Assembly (NCBI GenBank): GCA_017306865.1
Contig: JAFKHH010000015.1
Span: forward strand, 434,001 to 498,000
Origin: Filimonas sp.
GTDB taxonomy: Bacteria > Bacteroidota > Bacteroidia > Chitinophagales > Chitinophagaceae
Length of the DNA: 64,000 nt
Direction: 5' to 3'
Shown one piece after another: positions 8,697-16,634 of this stretch; position 1 is the stretch's first letter, and every line of letters begins with the position of its first letter. The translations under genes were made by a program, and so were the position numbers. The notes under the pieces were generated by a model. The model searched no databases, was not told the origin of the DNA, and saw nothing but the letters and a program-made list of their open reading frames with translations.

Positions 8697-10049
8697 TTAT
8701 CCTTTCAGAATCTTTGCTTTCTCTGCATCAAATTCCTCCTGGGAAAGAATACCTGCATCCAATAAATCTTTCAGATCAAGCAACGCCTTTTTCTTAGCAG
8801 CCATCGGATCACTGTTAGTTACAGTACCTGTAACGGTTTGCACTTGTTGTACAGTTTGCGACACGGTTGTTCCTGCCGGGCTTGCTTTCAATATCAGTTC
8901 TGTGATCTCGTTAAATCCTTTGATATTGCTATAATCAATTGCTTTTTGTTCTTTCACGTTTACAATAGTTACGTCCGCCTTATTGTCCAGTAAGTGTTTC
9001 ACAACATCTTTCTTACCGGAAGCCGCCGAATAGTGCAACGGAGTATTACCGCTCTCATCCTGTATATTAATATTGGCGCCCTTTTCTATTAGCAGCTTTA
9101 CCATGCTCAGGTTGCCTTTTTTTGCTGCTACATGTAACAGGCTTTCACCTCCGTAGCTATAAGATGTATTCAATGAAAATTCTGCTTCTACAGAGATATT
9201 ATTTGCCGTTTCCACCCAATTCAGATATGCATTCATCGTAGTTGTATCCTGGCTTAAAGGCTTGCTGTAATTTACATCTACTCCATTTTGTAGGAACAGT
9301 TCTACTATCTCCTTTTGATTATTGCCACACGCATACCATATTGGAGACAGGCCTGTATTAGTAGAGATTAATACATCTGCACCACGCTCTACCAGCAGCT
9401 TCACTATCATGCGGTTGGTCTGGTAGCATGCAATTAATAATGCGCTTTCTCCGGCATGGTTTACATGATTCACATCTGCGCCATTGTCCAGCAGTAAAGT
9501 GATCATCGGTATTGCTTTGGCAGATGTAGCAAAGATCAGTGGTGTATTTCCTTGCTTATCCGTAGTATTTACATTTGCTCCTTTGTTAATCAGCAATTGC
9601 GCAACTTCTTTATTAAACTGGCTGGCGGCAATAGCAAGTGGCGTTTGTGCGCTGTTATTGGGCAGGTTTACATCCATGTCCAATTCCAACAATTTAGCAA
9701 CCACTTCTGTTTGCCCGGTCTGAGCTGTCAGGTGCAGCAGACTATTACCCAACTTATCGTTCAGGGTAGTTCCAGCGCCTTGCTCCAGCAGGTACAATGC
9801 AGTTTGCTTTTGTTTTTGAAGACAGGCAAAAAACAAAGGCGTTTCCGCATTATGATCTTCATAATTAATATCTGCGCCTTCCGCAACCAGCATTTTCGCA
9901 ATATCAAGATATCCTCTGTGTGCCGCATAGTGCAATGCTGTGCGGCCTTGCTCATCAGTGTACTTTACGTCCACTTCTTTATTGCTTAGTAATAGTTCAG
10001 CTATTTTCCTGTTGCCGTTTTCACAGGCAACTATAAATGACATTGACAT
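8697..10049 (-). CDS. Ankyrin-repeat protein with C-terminal SHOCT domain
   Basis: 450 residues with no signal peptide, so probably cytoplasmic. About eleven ankyrin repeats cover residues 1-395, with clear units such as GRTALHYAAHRGYLDIAKML and GNTPLHYSAASGKKDVVKHL. About 40 non-repeat residues interrupt the array between repeats 8 and 9 (around 253-292). After a Thr/Val-rich linker the last 33 residues (KALLDLKDLLDAGILSQEEFDAEKAKILKG) form a SHOCT domain, a short C-terminal oligomerisation module. The binding partner is unknown. It is the middle gene of an apparent three-gene operon: ankyrin protein at 10096, a 46-base gap, this gene, then a lipoprotein. Confidence 0.93.
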   Translation of the reverse strand: MSMSFIVACENGNRKIAELLLSNKEVDVKYTDEQGRTALHYAAHRGYLDIAKMLVAEGADINYEDHNAETPLFFACLQKQKQTALYLLEQGAGTTLNDKLGNSLLHLTAQTGQTEVVAKLLELDMDVNLPNNSAQTPLAIAASQFNKEVAQLLINKGANVNTTDKQGNTPLIFATSAKAIPMITLLLDNGADVNHVNHAGESALLIACYQTNRMIVKLLVERGADVLISTNTGLSPIWYACGNNQKEIVELFLQNGVDVNYSKPLSQDTTTMNAYLNWVETANNISVEAEFSLNTSYSYGGESLLHVAAKKGNLSMVKLLIEKGANINIQDESGNTPLHYSAASGKKDVVKHLLDNKADVTIVNVKEQKAIDYSNIKGFNEITELILKASPAGTTVSQTVQQVQTVTGTVTNSDPMAAKKKALLDLKDLLDAGILSQEEFDAEKAKILKG

Positions 10050-10095
10050 GAGAATTGGAGATTTAAAATTCTAAAATTTGAGATGACAGCAATGA

Positions 10096-11274
10096 TTATT
10101 GACGCATTAGTAACTCTACCGATTTTACCTTTAAGTTATCCTGCTGCGCTAGCATCAATGGTGTTTCATCCTTATCATTCGTAACAGATGGATCTGCTCC
10201 TGCATCCAGTAATAATTTTACTTTCTTGTACAGATCACGTGCAGCTTCTGCGTCATAGTTTACATTGAAGCCACATACTTTATGCAGAACTGTATTGCCC
10301 TGGTCATCCCGATTATTTACATCCAGTGCATTCTTGCTTAAAACAAACTGCAACACAGCAGCGTTCTTTTCTGCCAACCACGCAACAGCAGATTTTGGCT
10401 GACCATAATAAAGTGAAGTATTTGTGAGTGACGCCCCGGCATTTATCATTTGATCCAATAAACGCAATTCGTTTTCGCCACCACGCATCATCCGCATAAA
10501 TTCACCAAAAAGTGTAACACCTTCTGTGGTTGTACTGTCAAAATCCGGAGTGCCGTATTCACATAACAATCCAAATATTTCAGGATCGAATTGTTCTGCT
10601 GCGGCAAAGTAAAAAGCTGTTTTTCCTTTTTTATCCTGCTCACCCGAATTTGCACCATTTTGTAATAGGTAATCTATGTAAGAACGTTTGCGGCTTTTCA
10701 CAGCCATCATCAGCGGCGTTTCGCCTACAATGTCTTTCTCATTCACATCTAGCCCCTCGCCCACCAGCACTTCCAGGTAAGCGTGGCCTTTTTCTTCCGC
10801 AAGCATATTTTTATTTACAACTGTATGGAGAAAACTGCGTTCTGCATTGTTTTTATATCGAGCGTCGCAACCAACTTCTATCAATGTTTTGATCACTACA
10901 GGTGAAGCACCTGTTTCAAGGAAGTATCCTAACAGGGTTTGGTCTTTTATTTCATCATTCTTATTCTCAACTTTATTAAGAAAGCTGCGTAGAAATGCAA
11001 TAGATTCCTCCTCCTCTTTCATCTCCATCGCGATATTTTTAAAAAAAGAGCGATCGAAATTGTCCATTTCATAAATATCTGTCTGAATTTGCCCGGCAGA
11101 GATGAAGTAATCCACCATATCAAAAGCCTTGTGCCGCAGGACGCTGCTAAATAACTGGCTCTTATTGTTTTCTACATATTGGCCTGTAAGTGTTTCTCCG
11201 TTAGCCAGCAAGGTCTTAGCCTCGTCAAATTTGCCGCTAAAAATAGCTTCAGCAGCTTTGTTTGGTGTGTACAT
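10096..11274 (-). CDS. Ankyrin-repeat protein
   Basis: 392 residues, no signal peptide. The N-terminal third is helical with only degenerate repeats. Clear ankyrin units start at about residue 130 (DQTLLGYFLETGASPVVIKTLIEVGCD) and continue to the end, including GETPLMMAVKSRKRSYIDYLL, GNTVLHKVCGF and DETPLMLAQ. The role is presumably protein binding. It is the promoter-proximal gene of the ankyrin operon. A TAATTTTG element on the minus strand (11354-11361) is a possible -7 box about 80 bases upstream, but no good -33 box accompanies it. Confidence 0.9.
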   Translation of the reverse strand: MYTPNKAAEAIFSGKFDEAKTLLANGETLTGQYVENNKSQLFSSVLRHKAFDMVDYFISAGQIQTDIYEMDNFDRSFFKNIAMEMKEEEESIAFLRSFLNKVENKNDEIKDQTLLGYFLETGASPVVIKTLIEVGCDARYKNNAERSFLHTVVNKNMLAEEKGHAYLEVLVGEGLDVNEKDIVGETPLMMAVKSRKRSYIDYLLQNGANSGEQDKKGKTAFYFAAAEQFDPEIFGLLCEYGTPDFDSTTTEGVTLFGEFMRMMRGGENELRLLDQMINAGASLTNTSLYYGQPKSAVAWLAEKNAAVLQFVLSKNALDVNNRDDQGNTVLHKVCGFNVNYDAEAARDLYKKVKLLLDAGADPSVTNDKDETPLMLAQQDNLKVKSVELLMRQ

Positions 11275-11474
11275 ATGTTAATTTGTTACTTAGGATGGTT
11301 AGTTTTTAGAAACCGGTGTTTAAAGTCAATTATATATGAAGAAAATACAATGCCAAAATTATAGCCGCGGGCATTTTACAGGCATGAGAGCACTATTTTC
11401 CAGATGTGGACAAATAGCTTTCACTATTCTTGTATGACATAAGATATAAAAATGCATCCTGGAATCATATGCTT

Positions 11475-12221
11475 TTATTTGCCGCGTTCAATTACATCAA
11501 ATGATAGGTTCATACTGCCTTTGCCCAAAACAGCACCTTTATAAGTTAGCCGGTTGTGATTCTCAGCGTTAGGATATTCAAAGAAATCCGTTGCCGAGAC
11601 GAAGCTGGAGAGCCTTAACTTATACTCTTTATTATCAAAGACTGGTGACAGTTTAGCCCACTCTTTTTTATCGTACGGGTTTGTATTAAAATAATCCTTA
11701 CTTATCACAACAAACATAGTATCTCCCATCATTCGTACGTTCTTTACTAATACACTCGCGCTTTGTACGCCATCTCTATCCCACGATCCCTTGTAAATAT
11801 CTCCTATCTGCGGATGGGATAAAGTTTCTTTATTTTTTGCGACTTCATTTTTCTGTAAACGTGTCGATACAAGCGCGATCCCTATAATGATCAACAACAC
11901 AAACCAAAAAGACCACGGGTATAACAATTGCCATGTGGTACGCTTATGCGTGCTTCTTAAATTCTGAATTGCAACCGCAATGTTGTCTGAATACTTTTTC
12001 TTTACAAAGATGGATGCGTCAGGGTTCTTTATTTCATGGTTACATGCTGTGCAATGCACGCCTGTTCTACGTCCCATTCCATAGATAGGAATGAGCATCG
12101 AAATGTATCTCATGTACAAGGTAAGTTGCAAACTTCCTTTCGTGCTGCATACCGGGCAGGTTTCGTCCTTTAAAGGCTCTGAAGCCAAGGGCTTCGTTAC
12201 AATCTGATAATAATAAACCAT
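11475..12221 (-). CDS. Zinc-ribbon membrane protein, family unknown, intact copy
   Basis: 248 residues. An N-terminal zinc ribbon has two Cys pairs, CPVC at about 22-25 and CTAC at about 57-60. A basic linker precedes one TM helix at about 105-122 (WFVLLIIIGIALV), followed by a C-terminal domain with IGDIYKGSWDRDG, ISKDYF, EYKLRLSSFVS and FDVIERGK. I do not recognise the C-terminal domain. Its broken paralogue lies at 6055-6611, on the same strand and the other side of the ankyrin operon and Crp/Fnr gene. The two share the MVYYY start and the whole C-terminal pattern, so they come from one duplication. Confidence 0.8.
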   Translation of the reverse strand: MVYYYQIVTKPLASEPLKDETCPVCSTKGSLQLTLYMRYISMLIPIYGMGRRTGVHCTACNHEIKNPDASIFVKKKYSDNIAVAIQNLRSTHKRTTWQLLYPWSFWFVLLIIIGIALVSTRLQKNEVAKNKETLSHPQIGDIYKGSWDRDGVQSASVLVKNVRMMGDTMFVVISKDYFNTNPYDKKEWAKLSPVFDNKEYKLRLSSFVSATDFFEYPNAENHNRLTYKGAVLGKGSMNLSFDVIERGK

Positions 12222-12288
12222 AATTAAATTTTAAAACTCTGTTATTGAAAGCAGTTTTTTGTCCATAAATAAATTTTTCAGGCCTGGA

Positions 12289-12309
12289 CGTTTATGCCCC
12301 GCATAAACG
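12289..12309. promoter_or_regulatory. Perfect 9-bp palindrome upstream of zinc-ribbon gene
   Basis: CGTTTATGC CCC GCATAAACG. It lies 68 bases upstream of the minus-strand start at 12221, and a further GCGTTTATA half-copy follows. No T run, so more like a protein-binding site than a terminator. Confidence 0.45.
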
Positions 12310-12402
12310 GCGTTTATACAAAGCAACACGCACTATCTTTTAGTAATCAACCCCCATATTTTTACATCACCTAACATTCTCTCCCCAGTTTAGCAAAATA
12401 TT

Positions 12403-12426
12403 TGCCATAGATTTTAATCTATGGCA
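12403..12426. promoter_or_regulatory. Perfect 11-bp palindrome
   Basis: TGCCATAGATT TT AATCTATGGCA. Eleven-base arms, two-base centre, no T run. Possible operator; its relation to either neighbouring gene is unknown. Confidence 0.4.
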
Positions 12427-12564
12427 CACCTGATCAAATAAGAGCAAAAGCATTAAACGAAGAAATACTAAAAAATATTGAGTACTTGTAATAATTAAAT
12501 TTCTACTTGCTGCACTTATCGAGAGATGAGACCTTGCTACAGCTACTGCAAATAATTACATAAA

Positions 12565-12593
12565 AAAAGCACATGTATAATACATGTGCTTTT
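12565..12593. terminator. Bidirectional terminator of the ACBP operon
   Basis: AAAAGCACATGTA TAA TACATGTGCTTTT-type hairpin with A/T tracts on both sides, 22 bases past the minus-strand stop at 12615. Confidence 0.75.
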
Positions 12594-12614
12594 CGATTCG
12601 AAATAGTAATATTT

Positions 12615-12872
12615 TTACCCCTTCAATTCATTCACCAGTTTTACATATTGCTCCATGGCACTATCCTTACTGGTTCCTTTCAGTGATTCCCAGGCATCGT
12701 GTTTGGCCTTTCCTACAAAATCAAATGGATTGGCCGGGCCATCACTGACATTATCACCTTCAGTTGCTTGTTTGTATAAAGAATAAAGTTTTAATAACAC
12801 TTCATTAGATGGCTTTTCTGCCAGTTGTTTACTGCCCGCAACGGCTGCTTCAAATTGTGCTTGTAGTTCCAT
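12615..12872 (-). CDS. Acyl-CoA-binding protein
   Basis: 85 residues, the full length of the single-domain ACBP family. Diagnostic motifs are LYSLYKQATEGD (about 29-40) and KHDAWESLKGTSKDSAMEQYVKLV (about 56-79), which carry the conserved Tyr/Lys/Trp that hold the CoA moiety. It is a cytosolic carrier that binds medium- and long-chain acyl-CoA esters. It is the third gene of the folB/TPR/ACBP operon, starting 6 bases after the TPR stop. Confidence 0.95.
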   Translation of the reverse strand: MELQAQFEAAVAGSKQLAEKPSNEVLLKLYSLYKQATEGDNVSDGPANPFDFVGKAKHDAWESLKGTSKDSAMEQYVKLVNELKG

Positions 12873-12878
12873 AAGTTA

Positions 12879-13637
12879 TTATTGAATTTGTTGTTCCAGC
12901 ATTTTTTTGCCTTCCGCCTTCAGGGCTACATCATCCGGTAAGCGTGTAGGCAACTTTACCAGTTTATTAAGCACCTCCATTGATTTAGGTGGGCGGTTTG
13001 CTGCCTGGTAAGCCTTAGCAAGATCAAGAAAGTTGGCAACGAAGTATGGATCCTGCACCCTGCACTTTTCCAGGTAAACGATGGCTGTATCGAGGCTCAC
13101 TGCAGGCATACCACCATACAATGTTTTAGTAGCTGCTTTCTTAAACCAGGAAGCATTGTTCATTTCCAGGTGCCACTTTCCCAACAGGTAATTACCCTTG
13201 CCATAAGTAGGGTCTATTTGTATTGCCTTCGCACTGAATTGCTGCCACTGACGAATATCTTCAGCAGATTTTTTATTCTCTGATTCTACTTCCAGTTCTT
13301 TTGATGCAGCTAATGCCATTGCATAGTTTGCTTCTGCACTGTTTTCATTCGCAGCCAGTGCCTGCCCCGCATACACAACAGCCTGGTCATAAAATGGTTT
13401 TCGTGCTTTTTTATCAATAACCCTTCCGCCTATCGCGCAGCTTATTTCAGTCAACCTTACGAGTGCCTTAATATTTTTAGCATCTATAGCTAACACCGCC
13501 TTATATTTTTCAACTGCATCCGGTTCTTTCAACTGGCGGTCAAAATTGTCTGCTTCTTTCAATAGAACATTTACATCCTGTGCATGGCATACAGTTATGA
13601 GGAGGCTGCTCAACAACAGGAATATCATTTTTTTCAT
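12879..13637 (-). CDS. Secreted TPR protein
   Basis: 252 residues with an N-terminal signal peptide (about 1-19, cleavage after CHA). Helical TPR-like units follow (EKYKAVLAIDAKNIKALVRL, AANENSAEANYAMALAA, IDPTYGKGNYLLGKWHLEM, VANFLDLAKAYQAANR). The arrangement resembles the regulator-of-microtubule-dynamics/PTPIP-like TPR family, which in bacteria has no assigned function. The start codon overlaps the folB stop in an ATGA, so translation is probably coupled. Confidence 0.85.
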   Translation of the reverse strand: MKKMIFLLLSSLLITVCHAQDVNVLLKEADNFDRQLKEPDAVEKYKAVLAIDAKNIKALVRLTEISCAIGGRVIDKKARKPFYDQAVVYAGQALAANENSAEANYAMALAASKELEVESENKKSAEDIRQWQQFSAKAIQIDPTYGKGNYLLGKWHLEMNNASWFKKAATKTLYGGMPAVSLDTAIVYLEKCRVQDPYFVANFLDLAKAYQAANRPPKSMEVLNKLVKLPTRLPDDVALKAEGKKMLEQQIQ

Positions 13638-13993
13638 GGCCTTCTTTTTAAGGAATAGTGAATACCTATGCTACCCGTAAAATTGGTAATAGGTGGATGT
13701 AATTTACGGATGATAACTTTTACTTCCTCTACAAATACATAATGCGATATAATGCTTTGTGCTATGTTATGCGCAACTGTCTCCAACAAGTCTTCCCGCT
13801 TTTCCATAATGGTTTTTATCATGGCATATACACTCACATAATCCAACGTCTCTGTAATATGTTTTACAGGCGTTGCAAGCGGTATATAATCAATAAACAG
13901 GTCCAGTTCAAATTCCACGCCCACAGAAGCCTCTTCCTCATACAAACCATGATAACCAAAAAAACGCAGCTTATTAAATTCTATCTTCAGCAT
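13634..13993 (-). CDS. folB: Dihydroneopterin aldolase
   Basis: 119 residues, the usual family length. It splits 7,8-dihydroneopterin to 6-hydroxymethyl-7,8-dihydropterin and glycolaldehyde in folate synthesis. The N-terminal FFGYHGLYEEE motif holds the pterin-anchoring Glu region. Tyr52 (LDYVSVY) and Lys97 (RKLHPPI) correspond to the catalytic Tyr and Lys of the family. It is the first gene of a three-gene operon with a TPR protein and ACBP, an unusual setting for a folate gene. Confidence 0.94.
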   Translation of the reverse strand: MLKIEFNKLRFFGYHGLYEEEASVGVEFELDLFIDYIPLATPVKHITETLDYVSVYAMIKTIMEKREDLLETVAHNIAQSIISHYVFVEEVKVIIRKLHPPITNFTGSIGIHYSLKRRP

Positions 13994-14009
13994 ACTTATA
14001 AACGGTTAT

Positions 14010-14070
14010 ATTGTCAAATGGTTATATTGATATTGATAAAACAATATAGCAATATAACCATTACACAATT
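14010..14070. repeat. Long AT-rich intergenic hairpin
   Basis: AATGGTTATATTG (14017-14029) pairs with CAATATAACCATT (14050-14062). Nested inside are ATATTG / CAATAT, and outside ATTGT / ACAAT. It lies between the trxB stop and the folB start and probably also ends trxB transcription. It belongs to the AACCAT/AACAATT word family seen at other gene ends in the window. Confidence 0.7.
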
Positions 14071-14093
14071 TAGATATATAGAAAGACCTTGTC

Positions 14094-15047
14094 TTACACA
14101 AGGCCTTTTTCTGTAAGATAACGTTCCGCATCTAACGCAGCCATACAACCACTACCAGATGCAGTAACAGCCTGCCTGTATATTTTATCCTGCACATCGC
14201 CCGCAGCAAACACCCCTTCTACATTCGTTTTAGCTGTGCCTGGTACAGTCTGGATATAGCCGGTTTCGTCCATATCTATCCATCCTTTAAAGATGTCGCT
14301 GTTTGGCTGGTGTCCGATAGCAACAAAGAATGCACTAACCGGGATAGTGGTCTGCACTCCTGTTTCTACGTTCCTAACTGTTAATCCTTCTACTTTATTT
14401 TCACCAACTACTTCTACTGTTTCTGAATGCCAGTACACTTTAATGTTAGGCGTGTTCTTCACACGGTCCTGCATAACCTTACTAGCCTTCATACCGTCTG
14501 GTCCTTTACGCACGATCATGTGAACAGTTGTTGCAAGCTTAGACAGGTAAACAGCCTCTTCACAGGCTGTATCACCAGCACCTACGATCGCAACCTCTTT
14601 GCCACGGAAGAAAAAGCCATCACATACTGCACAGGCACTTACACCATACCCGTTGAGTCTTTGCTCACTAGGTAATCCCAGCCATTTAGCGGATGCACCG
14701 GTAGAGATAATCACCGTATCAGCTTCAATCCATTTTTCCTCATCGATCTGTACTTTATGTACAGGACCGCTAAAGTCCACCTTTGTAGCAAGACCGAAAC
14801 GTATATCTGCACCCATGCGGGCCGCTTGTTTTTCAAAATTCACCATCATCTCCGGCCCCTGTATTCCTTCAGGATACCCCGGGTAGTTTTCTACCTCTGT
14901 TGTAATGGTTAATTGTCCACCGGGCTGTATACCCTGGTACAATACAGGTTTCATATTGGCACGTGCTGCATAGATAGCTGCCGTGTAGCCTGCAGGGCCA
15001 GAACCTATAATTAAACAATGTACTTTTTCTGCTACTTCGTTTGCCAT
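14094..15047 (-). CDS. trxB: Thioredoxin reductase
   Basis: 317 residues. Reduces thioredoxin with NADPH through FAD. The FAD-binding GSGPAG motif is at 15-20, the redox-active Cys pair CAVC at 139-142, the NADPH-binding GAGDTACEEA from 156, and the C-terminal FAD motif is NVEGVFAAGDV. Low-molecular-weight bacterial type. I chose ATG 15047 (MANEVAEKV) over an in-frame Met nine codons earlier because it gives the usual distance to GxGPAG and leaves room for the TATTTTTG -7 element on the minus strand at 15072-15079. Confidence 0.96.
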   Translation of the reverse strand: MANEVAEKVHCLIIGSGPAGYTAAIYAARANMKPVLYQGIQPGGQLTITTEVENYPGYPEGIQGPEMMVNFEKQAARMGADIRFGLATKVDFSGPVHKVQIDEEKWIEADTVIISTGASAKWLGLPSEQRLNGYGVSACAVCDGFFFRGKEVAIVGAGDTACEEAVYLSKLATTVHMIVRKGPDGMKASKVMQDRVKNTPNIKVYWHSETVEVVGENKVEGLTVRNVETGVQTTIPVSAFFVAIGHQPNSDIFKGWIDMDETGYIQTVPGTAKTNVEGVFAAGDVQDKIYRQAVTASGSGCMAALDAERYLTEKGLV

Positions 15048-15523
15048 ACTTAACTTATATCTTTTAATCTGCAAAAATATTAAACCACAACCGTATTACC
15101 CGATTCGTTTTTCACACTTTAGCAAGTTGTTGGGGATATCGTCGGGGGAAATTTGAAATTTGAGATTAAAAATTTGAAATGAGCCCCCTCGCTATACTGA
15201 AAGATGCCAGGTATCGCAAAGGCCGCAAAAAAGACGCAGAGGTAACAAAGAATTGTTATAAAGGAACGGAAACACAGCAGAAATTTTAAAGAGTCGCGTA
15301 GCGGCTCTTCCTATGTGACCTATGCTTTCTTGAAAAAATTGGCTATGCCATTATTTAATAACCCTCGACTTATCCTATGTGCCTTATGCTCCTATGTGGT
15401 GAAAAAAATCGCTTTGCTCTACTACTTATTCACTTATTTTGATGGCTATGATGTCCTCACGAATCAATAACAAAAAGTCCCCGTCTTTCGGCGGGGACTT
15501 TACAATTAAAACATAAAATCAAA
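15048..15523. other. Intergenic region of decayed repeats before rpoD end
   Basis: 476 bases without a gene. It holds a minus-strand -7 box for trxB (15072-15079), a copy of the AATTTGAGATT/AATTTGAAATGA word (15149-15182), and a half-copy of the CGCAAAGG...GACGCAGAGG array (about 15215-15242). Further right are low-complexity words such as TCCTATGTG repeated (about 15308-15400) and the rpoD terminator. Confidence 0.65.
15474..15501 (-). terminator. rpoD terminator
   Basis: AAAGTCCCCG, loop TCTTTCGG, CGGGGACTTT, 22 bases past the rpoD stop, with T/A tracts on both sides. Confidence 0.88.
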
Positions 15524-16381
15524 TTATCCTAAATAGGCTTTAAGCGCATTGCTGTAGCGTGCTTTTTGCAGACGCTTGATCGCTCTTTCTTTAATCTGAC
15601 GGATACGTTCTTTTGTCAAATCATATTTTTGGCCGATCTGCTCAATGGTTACACCATTTTCGCCATCTAAACCGAAATATGCGTTAACAATTTCCGCTTC
15701 ACGTGGGCTTAAAGATTTCAGCACGCGACGGATTTCTTCACGAAGAGAATCTTTCATTACATCTTCGTCAGTGTCATCGCTACCTTCCAGCAGGTCGCCC
15801 ATTGCTACGTCTTCAGCTTCGTGTACCGGAGCATCCAATGAAGTGTGGCGGGTGTTGCTTTGGAAGATGTTGTTAATTTCTGTTTCGCTCATTTCCAGGA
15901 TATCAGCCAGCTCTTCTGTAGAAGGCTCACGCTCATGTTCCTGTTCAAAAGCCATGTAAGCTTTATTAGCTTTGTTGTATGTGCCAATTTTGTTTTGTGG
16001 CAAGCGGACTAATCTGCCCTGCTCTGCCAACGCTTGTAATATGGATTGGCGGATCCACCATACAGCGTAAGAAATGAATTTGAAACCTTTAGTTTCATCG
16101 AAGCGTTGTGCCGCTTTAATTAAGCCGAGGTTACCCTCGTTGATCAAATCGCTAAGTGATAGGCCTTGGTGCTGGTACTGCTTAGCAACAGATACCACGA
16201 AACGAAGGTTGGCCTGCACCAGTTTGTCTAGAGCGCGTTGATCGCCCATCTTGATTCGCTGTGCCAGTGTTGTTTCCTCTTCTGGGGTGATCATCGGAAT
16301 CTTGGAGATTTCCTGCAGATACTTTTCTACTGCCTGCGAATCACGATTGGTAATCTGTGTGGCAATTTTGAGCTGCCTCAT
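15524..16381 (-). CDS. rpoD: RNA polymerase primary sigma factor
   Basis: 285 residues, the short primary sigma typical of Bacteroidota, starting directly with region 1.2 (MRQLKIATQITNRDSQAVEKYLQEI). Region 2 is intact (RFVVSVAKQYQ, DLINEGNLGL, FKFISYAVWWIRQSI). Region 3 follows (GRLVRLPQNKI...TSLDAPV), and region 4.2 has the helix-turn-helix TIEQIGQKYDLTKERIRQIK. This protein presumably reads the TTTG/TAnnTTTG promoters noted in the window. A TAACTTTG element on the minus strand at 16486-16493 is a possible -7 box, giving a leader of about 100 bases. The divergent neighbour is threonine aldolase. Confidence 0.97.
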   Translation of the reverse strand: MRQLKIATQITNRDSQAVEKYLQEISKIPMITPEEETTLAQRIKMGDQRALDKLVQANLRFVVSVAKQYQHQGLSLSDLINEGNLGLIKAAQRFDETKGFKFISYAVWWIRQSILQALAEQGRLVRLPQNKIGTYNKANKAYMAFEQEHEREPSTEELADILEMSETEINNIFQSNTRHTSLDAPVHEAEDVAMGDLLEGSDDTDEDVMKDSLREEIRRVLKSLSPREAEIVNAYFGLDGENGVTIEQIGQKYDLTKERIRQIKERAIKRLQKARYSNALKAYLG

Positions 16382-16596
16382 AATTGATTGTTACTTGTTT
16401 AATTATAAACGTTTATCCTTATCTAAAAGTTTGCTAAAACCCGCAGGATAAATGTTAAACTATCAGGAAAATAGTAAAACGCCTGCAAAGTTACGCCAAA
16501 GCATTGTATTATACTATATTTTGTGGAAAAAAGAATCGATTTTGGTGAGATTTTATTTTGTTGATAAAATTTAAACTTGTTACAACGTTTGATTCT

Positions 16597-16626
16597 TTTG
16601 ATTTGTTGCCCCAAAATATAACTTCG
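16597..16626 (+). promoter_or_regulatory. Candidate threonine aldolase promoter
   Basis: TTTG at 16597-16600, 18-base spacer, TAACTTCG at 16619-16626 (one mismatch). It ends 8 bases before the ATG, so the transcript would be nearly leaderless. Confidence 0.5.
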
Positions 16627-16634
16627 TTGCTCTT

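Larger units (their letters stand above)
12222..12614. other. Intergenic region with three palindromes, no gene
   Basis: 393 AT-rich bases without a plausible ORF. It holds two operator-like palindromes (12289-12309 and 12403-12426) and the terminator hairpin at 12565-12593, listed separately. Confidence 0.7.

Noticed and set aside
15300-15420. Possible small RNA in the repeat words near TCCTATGTG
   Set aside because: The words are low-complexity direct repeats with no promoter or terminator bracketing them other than the rpoD terminator in the opposite sense.
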